In this document: positions 43,673 to 55,768 of the stretch, one piece after another
How the letters are laid out: each line of letters begins with the position of its first letter
Position numbering within the stretch: position 1 is the first letter of the stretch
Assembly (NCBI GenBank): GCA_019925105.1
Contig: JAHGAU010000016.1
Span: forward strand, 558,001 to 622,000
Origin: Niebla homalea
Taxonomy: Eukaryota > Ascomycota > Lecanoromycetes > Lecanorales > Ramalinaceae
Reading direction: 5' to 3'
Length of the DNA stretch: 64,000 bases
Notes under the pieces: model-generated
Seen by the model: the letters and a program-made list of their open reading frames with translations, nothing else
The model's database searches: none
What the model was told of the DNA's origin: nothing
Program-made: the position numbers and the translations under genes

Positions 43673-43973
43673 GCCTATGGCAAGAGCCATGAAAAGCAGT
43701 GCATCGACACGGTCATGCTGCTCGAGACGAATGAGAACAGCAGACAGCCATATGGTGGAGATGCAAGATGATTGATCACGAGTAATCTACAAAGAAATAT
43801 TTCTGACTTCATCATTGACGCCGCGTCTTCCCTTCCAACGCGACTTTCTGCGATCCGGATATACGTTTGACCGAAGCCCGAAAAGTTTTACCGCAGGGCA
43901 CGATCATTGATTTCCTACTTGATTATGATAAGCAATTTATTGATGCTGTAGCTGTGGAAGCTCAATAGGTACT
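43673..43973. promoter_or_regulatory. divergent promoter, Elg1 / Utp8
   Basis: 301 bases separate the two opposite start codons; both genes must be driven from here. No motif stands out. Confidence 0.45.
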
Positions 43974-46721
43974 ATGCTGGGAGAGCCGTACCACTTTGCC
44001 GATATTCCTGTGGATCTTGAAGGAAATCAGCCGCATGTACATATTGGCGATGTCTTCGCCGTCTCCGGTTCATCGAAAAGAAAATTGCCAGAGGTTGCTT
44101 GCGCCATTGATGGCCAGGGCGTCAACATCTACAATGTGAATACTCAAAGGGCTCATACAGACTTCATAGCTGAAGTGATATAGGTCGGATCAACTAGACT
44201 TACTACGTCTTACGCCATATCTCCACAATCCACTGTGACTTGCCCGCCATGCTCCATCAAGACTCACGCTTTGGAAAGCCAGTCCCACAGCAGGCACACC
44301 TATGTCTCTACAAGAGGACCGAGAGCCCGCATTCTTTGTTTTGAGGAGGAGACACCTACGAAAGGCGTCTTGAGCAAGATATCAACATACTCTATCAACC
44401 CTGCGAATTCAACCCCCATCGTTTCCCTTTCTACAGAGATCCTTGATGCCCGCGAGGCTGGCATTGGTGAGAAGTGCTTAGTCCTGTCAATCCATCAAGA
44501 TGGAACGATTAGCTGCTACGATCGACATCTGGAAAGCCTATTGTGGAGCGAGTCTCTTGAAAAACCTGCAAGTGGTTTTGGAGCTTCGAATGCGCCTCAG
44601 ACCCTTTATGCTGCTAGCCTCAGTATGGAGCAGGCGCGCAAGTCGCTGCTGAGCAGGAGGGAAGATCTCTTGACCCTGGGAACACTGGCATCAGACAACT
44701 GGGGAAACAGCCTACTGTTCACAATTAGCACGACTCCATTGCTCCAGGAAAAGTCAAGGCATCCTTCTGTCAAAGTCAAATTGTGCAGCCTAGCAGATTT
44801 GGTAAACGCCAGCGATCCATCGAATTCTCAGTTACACTTGAAGGAGCTATTCTCATATAGCCTACCCATGCCCGACTCTTTCCGTGGCCAACAATCGCGG
44901 TTTTCTTTACATGCTGGATCTAGCACTCTATACCAGGAAACCGTGGATTGCGTTGCTTCATATCATCTAAATGATGCTTCGCCTCGGCTCAGTCATATTC
45001 TACCATGTTCGAACAGCCAGCTATACTCATCCCTCCGGATTTCGTCCAATTTGCTCCTGACTTTGAAGGATAAAACTTTAAATCTCTTCAATCTACCATA
45101 CTGCTCGCTGCGCGCAAGCATAGACTTGAATTCAGCCCGCGGTAGATCACTCAGCACGTCAACCAAGTCACGCACTAAAGACCGGTCAACTCACAGAATG
45201 CCTCAGCTGCTCGTGTATTCAGTAAAGCATAAGGTAGCTCTCGTTTACTTCAATTCAAACATCGTAGCCATACCAGTCCTTGAGGAGGCTGCCAAGCAAG
45301 TCTCACGAAAACGAAAGAGACCAGGCCTGTTGTTAGACTCCCTTGGTCAAGGCTTTGCAGTCCAAGATTCGCCGTGTGGTGACGGGAATCGCAGTTCAAA
45401 TTCAGGGCAAGTCAAATATGACCTGGCCTTGGCTGTGTCAGAAGAGAGACTTCAAGAGATGATCAAGCGAGGTGACAGTTCTGCGTTCGACAAATGCATG
45501 TTGTCCGAAATTGAGAGCATGGGGCGACGTCAATTCCTTGCAAACCCACACAGAGTCTCCTTCATTCTCAGCAATATCTTCCGCTCTCAAGGACCTACTT
45601 CGACCGGCAATGAGGGTTCCAGAGCTTTCATTAATCTTACTATATGTTTCTGGCCCAGCAGAACCGTCGGCTTGCTTCTAGAAGAGGCTCTGTTAACAGT
45701 CGACCGAATAGAATCCGCGTTGAGACGCTTTGCCCATATTCCCCTGATCACAAAGCTCGATCCGATGGCTCTTATAGACGCAGTCGTGAAGTGGGACAAC
45801 TCTCTTGCTTTACTACACACAATCCTTGAGAGCTCATCGCCTCTCAGCACCCTGGAGCATACTAGGGCTCTAGTCGCTTCTTCCCGTGCTAATCAAAACA
45901 CCACACATGTCCAAGAGACTCGGCTATTGACGAACGCTGAGGAAGCAAAGAGCAAGGATGGTGAAACCGAGATGGCACTTATCACTACAGCTCCCCCTGC
46001 GCATGAGACTGCTAGCTCGACAGAAAGCCGTAGCAACAACGGCAACGCTATCAGACAGAATGTAATGACTCTGGCTCTGCAGAGGTGCTCCACTGCTCCC
46101 TCAACCTCCCTGACCAAAGCCTTCAAATGCAGCTCCTCGAAGCCCCAGCTCCGCAACCTCCTGGATCATCTGAGAATCATGGTGGCCCAGCACGGTTGGC
46201 TCTCCCCCTACGACTTCTCATTCGACGACCTCAGCAAGGAGCCAGCCGCGAACAATCAGCTCGTCATCATCGCGCACGTCCTCAACAGCATCCTTGACGC
46301 CCTAGGTCCCGCCGGATGGATGCTAGGTGCACGCTCCCAAACCGAAGCTACCGTGGATCCCGCAGATACGTTATCCTACATGCAGGCCGAAGTGTCTGCC
46401 GCGTTGGAGGGCATAGAGGAAGCAATGTATCTGAAGGGCGTTCTGGGGGAAATGCTACTCTGCGGCAAGGAGGCTTTGAAGCCGGAATCGAGGAGACCTT
46501 TGACAGATAACGCAGGTTCGCGGCAGCAACTAGTCAAGCCAACAACTGTAACGCTGGAAAAGGAAGACCCGCTGTTGCCGCTGGGGCTGAAGTTGAAGCA
46601 GCCTATCCCGCTGACGAAGGTTGGTGCTGGAGGCGAAATCATACAGCGCAGCGCGAGGGACATTGGAAGGCTGAAGAGCAGGATGGTGGGGAAGTATAGT
46701 TTTGAGCGCATTGTGATCTGA
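43974..46721 (+). CDS. utp8: U3 snoRNP-associated (SSU processome) protein Utp8-like
   Basis: Two exons, 43974-44135 and 44184-46721, with a 48-base intron (GTGAAT...GATATAG, branch GCTGA) in phase 0; 899 residues. The two open pieces share one frame and are separated by a TAG that lies in the intron. The joined N-terminus reads MLGEPYHFADIP, then AIDGQGVNIYN and VGSTRLTTSYA, like fungal Utp8 with its opening beta-propeller. KRKRPGLLLDSLGQGF lies mid-protein; the C-terminal half is helical with Ser/Thr-rich linkers. The protein acts in the t-UTP subcomplex during 18S rRNA processing in the nucleolus. Assignment rests on N-terminal pattern and length, so it is good but not certain. Confidence 0.72.
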
Positions 46722-46940
46722 TGAGTGTGCATGCATGCTAGAGCTTCTTTGGACAGCTATGATACCCCCGATTTTTACGACACTACATTTACATATCACA
46801 GGCAATGGAAATAAGTGGAAATTTGATGAAGAACTGGTCAGAATGATATCCGCAAAAAGCTAATGCGAACGAGTAGCTATTGCACACGCATGAATGCGAC
46901 AACTGAATAGTAGCGAAGTATCAACATGAAGTGAACATTT

Positions 46941-48891
46941 TCACCGCAACGGAGAAGTACCAAGCATTCCCCGCGCATCAGGCACATTAGCACCCGGCTG
47001 TAGCCCCTTCTCCACAGGTACACTCCTCGCCTTCGTGCTAAGACTCGAGTCCCTACTACTCAGACTACTGCCCCCCCTCAAGCTCCCATTCAACCCCTTG
47101 ATCTGCCCCCTCTTCCTCCCGGGAACGTCCCCCTTCCCCTCCGTGATCACGGTGAGTATATACTTCAGGTTCGCCAGCGTGTGCCTCAGATCCACCATCC
47201 GGGCCCCCTGCCGGCTCATCAACAGCTCGATGTCCGCGTTCAGCAGGAAGACACCGTACTCGAACCGGTAGGCGACTGCGCCCTTTTGGTAGAGCGGGAA
47301 AGTGCGGGCGGGCTCGGAGGGCATGGTCGTGGAAATGGGGTCGTAGATGGTGGAAGTGCTGGAGTGGGGGGTGATGGGATAGGGAAGGGCGACGGAGAGG
47401 TAGAGAGAGAGGAGGTGGGTCAGGTGGGCGGTGTGGCCGAGGGCGGCGGCTGTGGTGGTATTGTCCTTTTCCGGAGGCGGGGCGCCGGCTTTGGGGAGGT
47501 GGAGGGAGCGGATGGTGAAGGCGAGGGAGCCGGTTGTGAGGGGGTCGATGGGGTAGATGGAGGAGAGATCTTCGCCGATGCGGCGGATCTGGCCGGCGAG
47601 GCCGAGCTTTGTGGACTGGCGCGATTGATGGGGGGATGAGAGGTCTTGCTTCGCGGCCTTGAGCTGCTGGCGGGATTCTTGCTCGGCTTCTGCACCTGTT
47701 TGCATGGCTTGGCGGCGGGCTGCGAGACCGGCTTGAAGGTCATCGCGGCGCTTTCGCGCTACCTGGACTTGCCTACCGCAGGCTGAGAGGTAGCGGTTGG
47801 TTATTGCCAGCGACTCTTCAGCTTGAGAAGCAATTTGAATGGCATCTCGAGAAGCTTCCTGGTCCTTTAGTAGATTGTTGATTTGAGAGGTGAGCTTTTC
47901 CCGTGTGACGAGCGCATCCTGTATGCAGTCATCCAGATTCGAAAGTCTCATAAGTGCGTCAAAAGAAGATGTTGGCTCGCTATTCTGCAACTGCTTCAAC
48001 TTGGGCGCGATGACTGGCAGTGTCTGATCAAACGGCAAATCTGTCAAGCTGGTGTAAATGCCGTCTGCCAAGTGGAATAGGATCGCGTTGTGCGGTAGGG
48101 GATGGTGGAAGCTCTCGATAGACTTGCCGATATACTGCAGGGAGCGGAAGCTCAGGCGAAGTTCAATGAACAGAGAATACTCGTTCGCGCCTGGAGCCTT
48201 CACCCAGTACCTGACAGTGCATTCGTCGAGGCGCGTCACAAAGGCAGGGTAACAGTTCAGATCGAAGAAGCGAAAGCTCGGGTTCATAGCCTCTCCAATG
48301 ACTTCACTCACGTAGATAGGCTCTTGTACTCCTTCAACGTGCAGCGAGAACCATGAGTCGGCCAACTTCTCCCTTGTCGCTGTCTCGAGCCTTTCCTGCC
48401 GTTGCGTGGGCGATGTGTTGGTCCAATTCAGAGTCTTCCTCCTACGAAGTCTCCCCGTAGGCGGGCTCTCGATCACAACTTCTTTCTCCTTGCCCTTGCC
48501 GGAGATGGCGTCTGAGTGAGCTGCTGCATTCGCCTTGAGGTCCCCTGACGATCTTGAATGTTCCAACTTGGTTTTCTCACGCTGAGCGAGTGCCTTAGCG
48601 GGTGTCTTGAGCGCATTTGGTAGGCTTTCATCATCGATCGTCTTTCCTCTTGAACGATTTGGAGAGGTCAAAAGCTCCAAATTGCGAATAGAGACGCCTT
48701 GTAGGTGTCTAAGTTTCCGATTCTGTTGCGGTCAGTACGGACGAACTACGATCCGTTAAGGCCTCCACATTGTGAGCACTGGAATTTGGAAATGAATCAG
48801 AACTTACAGATGGCAAAAGCCATGGTCGGTCCCTGATCAATCCCTTCACATCTACAGAACCGGCGACGTCACCTTTGCGACCTCCAGGCAT
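46941..48891 (-). CDS. vps38: Vps38/UVRAG-Atg14-like PI3-kinase complex subunit
   Basis: Two exons, 48891-48808 and 48722-46941, intron 85 bases (GTAAGT...CAACAG), phase 0; 621 residues. The splice gives LLPS followed by NRKLRHLQGVSIRNL, the conserved N-terminal helix of the UVRAG/Atg14 family. A C2-like region (SWFSLHVEG, YVSEVIGEAMNPSF) comes next, then a coiled coil at about 280-390 rich in Gln/Glu/Arg, then the BARA-like C-terminal domain (IRRIGEDLSSIYPI, AYRFEYGVFLLNADIELLM). With Vps34, Vps15 and Atg6 it makes PI3P for endosomal sorting (or autophagy if it is the Atg14 form). I favour Vps38/UVRAG because of the C2-like part. Head to head with mL67. Confidence 0.82.
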
Positions 48892-49280
48892 AGTCGAGAA
48901 AGCAGGTGCATTGGTAGGACCGTGGGTCCTGATACCAATACATCGTAGAGCTACCTAGTTTTATTGGAGGCGCGGAATGGCCTCACAATGACTTGTTGAA
49001 GCCGTCACTGCCATTGATGACCTTTTTGTAGAACATTAATTTTGAACAAGTTTTGGGAAAACGGTACACGCGCCGTTGTGCACCGCCAGTGGGACAGCGG
49101 CATCATCCCGTCATCCCGCATTTCCCGAGGTTCCCTGCAGGAAATTGGAAATTTGGTTCTTCTCGCAGCAGCTCGTACGAATCTGCAAGCCTCCAACATA
49201 CGCGCACAAAGCTGGCAGAAGACGGCAACTAGACACAAAAGTCGTCGACGCAGGTCGATTCTTCTGGGTGATTGTAGTCA
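48892..49280. promoter_or_regulatory. divergent promoter region, Vps38 / mL67
   Basis: 389 bases between opposite start codons. No motif singled out. Confidence 0.4.
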
Positions 49281-50153
49281 ATGGCAAAACCGGCAGCAAG
49301 CTCGATCCTCCGCTCTCTGAAGCCCATACGACGGAAAAATGGCACACCAATCTTGCGCCATGACCCAGGCATCCTCCCTTCTGGGTCGCTACTTGTCCGC
49401 AAGCCCAAAGCTCATGGACCTGCGCTGCCAGATGACCGAACAAAAGAGGCTACAGAGGTGGGCTATGGCCAGCACATCTACATGTATCATAACATTCACA
49501 CCAAGCAAGTCGTCTACTCCTTCACTCGCCAGCTCAACAACCATGACTCCCTCGCTCAACTACCTTTTCTGGGTAAGAAGACGCAACCAGCGCGATTGCG
49601 AAAGGATCTTTGGTTGCCATTCTGCCTGACCTGCTTTCCATCGCCGCATGCCGGACAGGAGGCTTTTCGGAAGTTGCGAGAATACAGGAGGCTACATGAG
49701 ACTCGATACGATCTCGATAGCATAACAGTGAAGGAAGGGCCCCATACGGGCAATCTGATGTCAACCAAAGAGCGAGGCAAGGTGTTGATGAATCAGAAGG
49801 CCAATTCGGTTGCCGACCTGGCAGCTGTACTACTACAGCAAGAAGCAGGGCCAGATCGGAGACGGGTGGAACATTCGCAGCGAAAGATGCGGAGGGTGGA
49901 CAAGCTGAAGAAGCAAAAAGGGAAGGATAAAGTCAAGGAAAATCCTGTCGACATTGAGAAGGAGTTGAGTGGTGTGGAAGGTATCAAGGTGCTATGGGCT
50001 GATCCATTGGATGCCGAGTATGCGGAGCAGTGGCCGGAGCAGATCACTCATGATACTTTGGAAAGACACCGATACACGGCCGCCTTCCCTCCGCTCGAGC
50101 CAGAACTATCTCCTGCTGACGAGCATCCTGCGAGGCCTAATCTCACAGCATAA
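49281..50153 (+). CDS. mhr1: mitochondrial large ribosomal subunit protein mL67 (Mhr1)
   Basis: Single exon, 290 residues. The family core is clear: GQHIYMYHNIHTKQVVYSFTR, then LPFLGKKTQPARLRKDLW, and AFRKLREYRRLHETRYD. The N-terminus is basic (ILRSLKPIRRKNG), fitting a mitochondrial protein. A Lys/Arg-rich helix (RRVEHSQRKMRRVDKLKKQKG) and an acidic tail follow. In yeast this protein is both a mitoribosome component and the factor Mhr1 needed for mitochondrial DNA recombination. The first in-frame ATG at 49281 gives the expected start. Confidence 0.87.
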   Translation: MAKPAASSILRSLKPIRRKNGTPILRHDPGILPSGSLLVRKPKAHGPALPDDRTKEATEVGYGQHIYMYHNIHTKQVVYSFTRQLNNHDSLAQLPFLGKKTQPARLRKDLWLPFCLTCFPSPHAGQEAFRKLREYRRLHETRYDLDSITVKEGPHTGNLMSTKERGKVLMNQKANSVADLAAVLLQQEAGPDRRRVEHSQRKMRRVDKLKKQKGKDKVKENPVDIEKELSGVEGIKVLWADPLDAEYAEQWPEQITHDTLERHRYTAAFPPLEPELSPADEHPARPNLTA

Positions 50154-50486
50154 TTACTTGGATTTGAAGTTGTACAGATTTGGGGTTGCATAGCGTAGGA
50201 ATAGAACCAACGATGTCTTTCTAAATGCTCACATGCTCGCTCGTTCTTTCATCACCATGCTCACGTGTACTCATTCCGTAAAAAGCTTTTAAATCATTAA
50301 GCAATTACCAGCCACACATTCAGCCTCTGGGTTTCGTCATTTCCAAAGCCGGCGATTACTTGGCGGGTTTAGAGCAGACGGTCCGAATCTTCACGCTCGC
50401 ATCCGATATTCACGACATTCAGCTGTAAGAATCATTCGCACCTCTACACATGAGGGCTGCAATCTTAATTGGAGAAGCTTTAGAAA
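50154..50486. other. intergenic, promoter of the ceramide synthase gene
   Basis: 333 bases between same-strand genes; nothing distinctive. Confidence 0.4.
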
Positions 50487-51992
50487 ATGGCCTTATCCAT
50501 CAAGACCCGATTGCGGCGGAAGTCGAGCAGCCTCGGCGGTGAATTGAGAGGCGACACCGGCGCATCAGCTCTCTCGACCCTCGAGCCTACCCCAACAGCC
50601 TCTTCAACTCCTCCTCTCTCTCCAGTAAGGCACTCTTCCCTCAACTTCCCCATCAGTCCCGCAAACCTGATTGAATTGATAGCGACCATCCTATAGCAGT
50701 AAACCGCCTCGCCGACAGAAGAGACGGAAAGTACGCAGCCTCATCCGCAGATGGATCAACTTCTCCTTTCGTCACACATGGATCAATCCACTTATTCTTA
50801 TGCTCATTCTCCTCTCCGCATACCTCGTATATCCCCGACCTTCCAATCCTCTACACCGTGCCATCTTCCTCTCCTACCCCCTTCCAAAGGGACACCCTCT
50901 GATACCAACCCACGCCATTCATGATCCGAACGCGCCCACCTACTATGGCAAGGGGATCAACGACTTTGCTTTTGTGGCCTTCTATATCATTGTCCTCTCC
51001 TTCACCCGGGAATTCCTCATGCAGCGTCTTATCCGGCCGCTGGCTATTTCCTACGGTATCCGGTCCCGATCCAAGCAGAATCGTTTCATGGAGCAAGCCT
51101 ATACGGCCATCTATTTCGCCTTCTTCGGACCTTTTGGATTATACGTCATGTCTAGGACGCCAGTGTGGTACTTTGATACCGTCGGCATGTTCGAGGACTT
51201 TCCGCACAGGAGCCACGAAGCCATCTTCAAGGCCTACTACCTGCTTCAAGCCAGCTACTGGGCACAGCAAGCCATTGTACTCATGCTACAGCTGGAAAAG
51301 CCCCGGAAAGACTTCAAGGAGCTTGTTGCACATCACATCGTCACAATTGCGTTGATATGGCTGAGTTATCGATTCCACTTCACCTACATGGGTCTGGCGG
51401 TCTACATCACCCATGATATCAGCGACTTTTTCCTCGCGGTGAGCTTGAGCCATGCGTTTGTAATATTTCTTGGCATCCGTACTGATACTTCGAAAAACAG
51501 ACATCCAAAACCCTCAACTACATCGACTCTCCCATCATAGTGCCCTTCTTCACCGTCTTCATGGGAGTCTGGGCCTACCTGCGACATTATGTCAATCTCG
51601 TAATCCTAGCCTCGATGTTTACCGACTTCCGCACCGTGGGACCTTACGAGCTCAACTGGGACACGCAACAGTACAAGTGCTGGATCAGTCAATACATCAC
51701 CTTCGCTCTGCTCGCCGCCTTGCAGGTCATCAACCTCTTCTGGTTTTCCTTCATCATCCGGATTGCGTACAACATGGCGAAAGACCATGTTCAAGAGGAC
51801 ATTCGCAGTGACGACGAAGAGGAGGATGAGGAAGATACCAAGATGGAAAAGACCGCCAACGGGCGTCTCAAGAAGGAGCCGCATGTGAATGGATCCGTTG
51901 GGAGTAGGGCAAATGGAGTGCCCAATGGAACCGCGCCAGAGGGACACGAAAGCTATCCCGAAGCTGTTACTGATGGTTCGAAGGAGCAATAG
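50487..51992 (+). CDS. lag1: ceramide synthase (Lag1/Lac1, TLC domain)
   Basis: Three exons: 50487-50624, 50719-51438 and 51501-51992, introns of 94 and 62 bases; 449 residues. The first intron must end at gccgacag (50718); the nearer tag/cag acceptors put a stop in frame. The protein is polytopic with the TLC/Lag motif intact: ELVAHHIVTIALIWLSYRFHFTYMG with the His-His pair, and YITHDISDFFLA with the essential acid. The third exon continues TSKTLNYIDSP, as in the family. The C-terminus is acidic (DDEEEDEED), a typical casein-kinase-2 target in yeast Lag1/Lac1. It acylates sphingoid bases with fatty acyl-CoA in the ER. Confidence 0.93.
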
Positions 51993-52395
51993 AATACATA
52001 GCAAACCAAGCGTGCTTTTGGTATATACAGGTTGGTAGATGTGTAAGTGTACGCCTTGTTGGATATTCTTATCTTTGTATGTATGCGGCCCCTTTCACCC
52101 CCTACATACTCGCAAAATGTGAGCCATTCCCGTATTGTTAGTGTACGAGAAACGTATATTATCGTCCAGTGGATCCGATTCGAAGAGAGTCAATCGCTTT
52201 GCAACTGCACGGTTGAGTTCAACCATATCCCCTTTCGCTCAGCAATTCCATTGCAGTACCCAGTTAGCACCGGCGCTCCCAACATGACATGTTCGAGCTT
52301 GCGAAGAGCCAGCCCAAGAATCCAGCATCCCTTTGTTTTGAAAAGCCATCATGGCACCTGCTGCATATTGAAGACCTCCAGACTCGTCCTCTTCC
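51993..52395. other. intergenic between convergent genes
   Basis: Convergent 3' ends of the ceramide synthase and membrane-protein genes. Frames here are not protein-like. Confidence 0.4.
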
Positions 52396-54802
52396 TCACC
52401 TCCACCGTCCACACCAGGCTGCGGCGTCCCTGTCTCGTCTTCCCCCACTCAGCTTCCAGCCGACGAACTTCCCAAACCTGAGGACCTGGTTGGGAACGAA
52501 GCGCGCGAACCGGGTGTGCTTCTTGTACCAGCGGGTCATCTTCAAGCCGTGCATGGCACGGCCGTAGTCCTCGGTCGCCAGGTGGCTCTGGGTGCAGTAC
52601 TCGTTGACGATGTAGAGGAGACCGGCCACCATGGTGATGCACGACACGGCAGTGCCCGCGGACCAGTAAATGTAGACACCGTTGGCGGCGTAGAATTCGG
52701 CGCTGGCAACCTGTCAGCAATTGAGAGAGTTATGGGAAAATAGGGTTATTGGATTCGGAAGTCACACGTTTGAAAGTCGATGAAGCCTCCTTGACCGTTG
52801 GCCCAATTGGACGACATGCATTCACAAGTCTGAGAACGCAATCTTAATCAGCCGGGATGCGGAACCTCGAACGGGCATGACGCCTTTTACCTGGTAGGAC
52901 CCAAAAGTCTGAGCACAGGTTATGTAACAGAACCAGATGGTATTGCACGCCTGAACAGGCCGTCAGCAAGTTCAGAGTCCCCATGATGACCGCTCGGACA
53001 TGTTGGCCATACCTCTAATGGGCGGATGATCACATTCTTCACCACGTCTCTGAAAGCGGTAGAGTGAAGGTATGATACAATTCTACGCTTGTAGCTGTTA
53101 TGTGGAATGCCCTTCTCGCCCGTAAATGCCCTCTCGAGCCTGGACCCGACACGACGGATGAGATCATGTGAAGTGTGTGTATGTTGATGTGTGATTCGCC
53201 AGACGATGATTTCTATAAGCAGAAGACCAAGACAGAAGACCAAGTATACTAGGTAGCCTCCAGTGCGGCACCCGAGTCCAACGGTGGGCGTGAACCCTGT
53301 GGTTGTAAATGTGAGCCATGGATCACTTGATGCTGTTTCGTGATAGACTTACAAGACAAGATGAAGGCTCCAAAGACCGATCCAGACACGATGGTAAATG
53401 AGCTGACGACTTGCCATATCATGCGAGGGTCGAACGATTTCAATCCGCTGATGTTCCTTGAGCCCCCTACCAAGGCGACTCTTGCCGCAAACCCATGGCG
53501 CAACCAATCTCGACCATACTCGGCCATGAAAGTGGTTTCTATGGTGCTCAGTATGGGGTGGGCCACACCATAGTGAAAATGCTCCCGCCCTTGGCCGCCA
53601 AAGGATACGAAAAACTCACCATCGTAGGTTTCATTGTCGTGCAAGGCGGCCGTCCACGTGAAACTTTCATCGCGGGTGTTGGTCATTTCCTTGTACTTAC
53701 TGAGGATCTCGGGGTCGATCAAAGCGCGTCGAACGTCCTCTAACAACTCGTTTAAACGCTGTTGAATGGAGTCTGCGGACACTGAATTGCGATCGACAGC
53801 AGTTGCGACGATGAGAACAGGTAGCCAGCATACCATCAGTCCCAAGGCAAGGTTATGCGCTGTTTCATTGCCCCCAATATCATCGAATGCGAGTTCTATG
53901 GTGAGGGCTAAGGCAAAGACAAACCAGAGAAACGAAATGAAGATGGGGATTACCCCCTTTTTGCGGCCTTCCCTCATATTTCTAGCCAATTGGGTGCGAC
54001 GAGCTACAATGCTGTCCCGAGCGTCATCAGAGTCTTTCAGCTGCATAAGAGTGCTGAACAGTGCGAGACGAAGAAGATACTCGGATTCGACATGTGGTAA
54101 AGACGGCTTGATTGAATCTGATATGGTAGCCATTAGCTTTGTAGTCTTGAAGCCAAAGACTTCCGCGATTACAAATCCGACGAGGGCTCGAGGCTAGACA
54201 TACATTGATTCATGATGCAGAGTATGAACATTGAATCCCTCATCTTCGAGAAGTCGGAGTCCTCGTCAGGATATTCATCATACTGGAGTGGAACGCGGAG
54301 TTAGTATTACTCTAGAAGGTAAAGAAATTTCCGGCCCTTAACGGAAACAGAACATCTCTTCTGATATCTACTCACTGGTGTGGACATATCTATCATCATC
54401 GCGCACTTTCACGTGACTTTGATGTTCCAGAACACGTATGAAAGCGCCGCCATTGGAGAACCCAGATACCGAAACAAAGCCAGTGTAGTCTCCCATGCCT
54501 GGTTGCTCTCCCATGGCGCTTGTACTACCAAACCGATGATAGGCAGAACCCAAGTGGTGATTGTATTTGCAGCATCCTTCCTACGCTGCCATCAGCAGAT
54601 GAAGCTCCTAATATCCCTGGCTGCTTACCAAGGGTAGTATGCGATACCAGAGCCACAAAGCTGCTTACACCCATCAAGGCTTATAAGTGAATCACGGGAA
54701 GACCTCGATATGCCGGAAACACTTCCATTAAATACATATTGTCTATACAATGTGGTTGAGTTATTGAGAAAAGCATTACCGCAAGCTCCGAAATCAGGTG
54801 TC
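52396..54802 (-). CDS. fungal multi-pass membrane protein of unknown function, with an in-frame stop
   Basis: Eight exons can be joined: about 54802-54629, 54580-54376, 54282-54204, 54117-53353, 53296-53013, 52950-52891, 52829-52768 and 52702-52396. The start is not fixed; a signal-peptide exon upstream is likely. The extracellular head is Cys-rich (PDFGACGNAFLNNS, DGCKQLCGSG), then YYPWKDAANTITTWVLP opens the first spans. Later spans include VIPIFISFLWFVFALALTIEL, WQVVSSFTIVSGSVFGAFILS and YLVYLVFCLGLLLIEI; another Cys-rich loop has TFGSYQ and TCECMSSNW. This exon pattern fits an unnamed family widespread in Pezizomycotina. One defect: TGA at 54411-54409 between NIKVT and KCAMMIDM, where I expect Gly. 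A weak donor (GTCACG, 54417) could splice around it in frame. Otherwise every exon is intact, so decay, if real, is recent. Confidence 0.65.
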
Positions 54803-55768
54803 ATTTTGCAGCAGTGAGAAAGGTCATGAATTCGAAAGATTCGGAGAATCAATCGAAGTGGTGGTAAGGTTTCCTATAAGTATTTCTGACAGGATAGAAG
54901 AAGACCTTTTCAGATGTCCATGGGGTGCAATGCATGTCATAGTGGCAACTTAGCAGAGATAGGGGTTAAGCCCGGCATGGTCCAGCTTGTGTTCGAGCGA
55001 ACACAATCCTGGGTTCCGGGATGCTGAATTGACCATCCTGCTCGAAGATCTATTTCCGCAAGCGACATCGCGATTCTGTAGAGCCATTGGCTTTACGAAC
55101 AGGAAACGACCAACCTGTAGAACGAAAACAAGCTCGGCTTTAATACCAACAGATCGCAACAAGCAACTTGTAGCTCCACATGACGGACAGAAACTCACGT
55201 TTAGTGAGACATCAAGATAATGCAAGCAGCAATCTTGTCGTCAGCTAGTCTTGTTCTTGTGGAGATGCTCGGTCGACCTATTTGCATGAAATATGCGCTT
55301 GCCCTGCAATTGGCTGGATGGTCCATAGATTTCTGACCCGAAGTCTGAAGACCCTGGGATCGGGAGTACCTGGGCTCAAGCTCTGCGACTGAATGTAAAA
55401 TCAAGTTGAATCTGGCTCGCCAGCTCTTATAGACCTATCAATAATTTTTAGAAAAGAGTGAACGGAAAGCAGTTGGACATTGGCCAGATCCCAACTAACC
55501 TCATTGGGATCAAGCGTCCTCAAATATCATAGGACCTCGCATAGCTGGGGTACTGGGTGATTTCCTTTTTCAACATGAGACCTTGCCATATTCACCCTGA
55601 GGCAGGAGGTACTATACACTCTCGTAGAAAGAATCTTGCTTAAACAAGGTCATCAGTGTGTGGTACTGAATGCTTCTTAACCATTTGACATGATGAAGAG
55701 GGCACGTTTTCCTCGGAGAGCACTTTGAAAGCATATTGTTCGGTTACGCTACCTGTTCGTGATCGACA
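54803..55768. other. about 0.97 kb between divergent genes, start exons unresolved
   Basis: Should contain the missing 5' exon(s) of the membrane-protein gene and the promoter of the GH127-like gene. A frame at 55225-54950 (-) is open but I could not link it convincingly. Confidence 0.35.

Noticed and set aside
50625..50696. Shorter first intron of the ceramide synthase gene ending at ctatag
   Set aside because: It puts the next exon out of frame with an immediate stop; the acceptor at 50718 restores LSP-KRRKVRSL in frame.
53249..54133. Single-exon gene starting at MATISDSIKP
   Set aside because: This frame is an internal exon; splicing at 54118 and 53352 joins it to flanking exons in phase, so its ATG lies in an intron.
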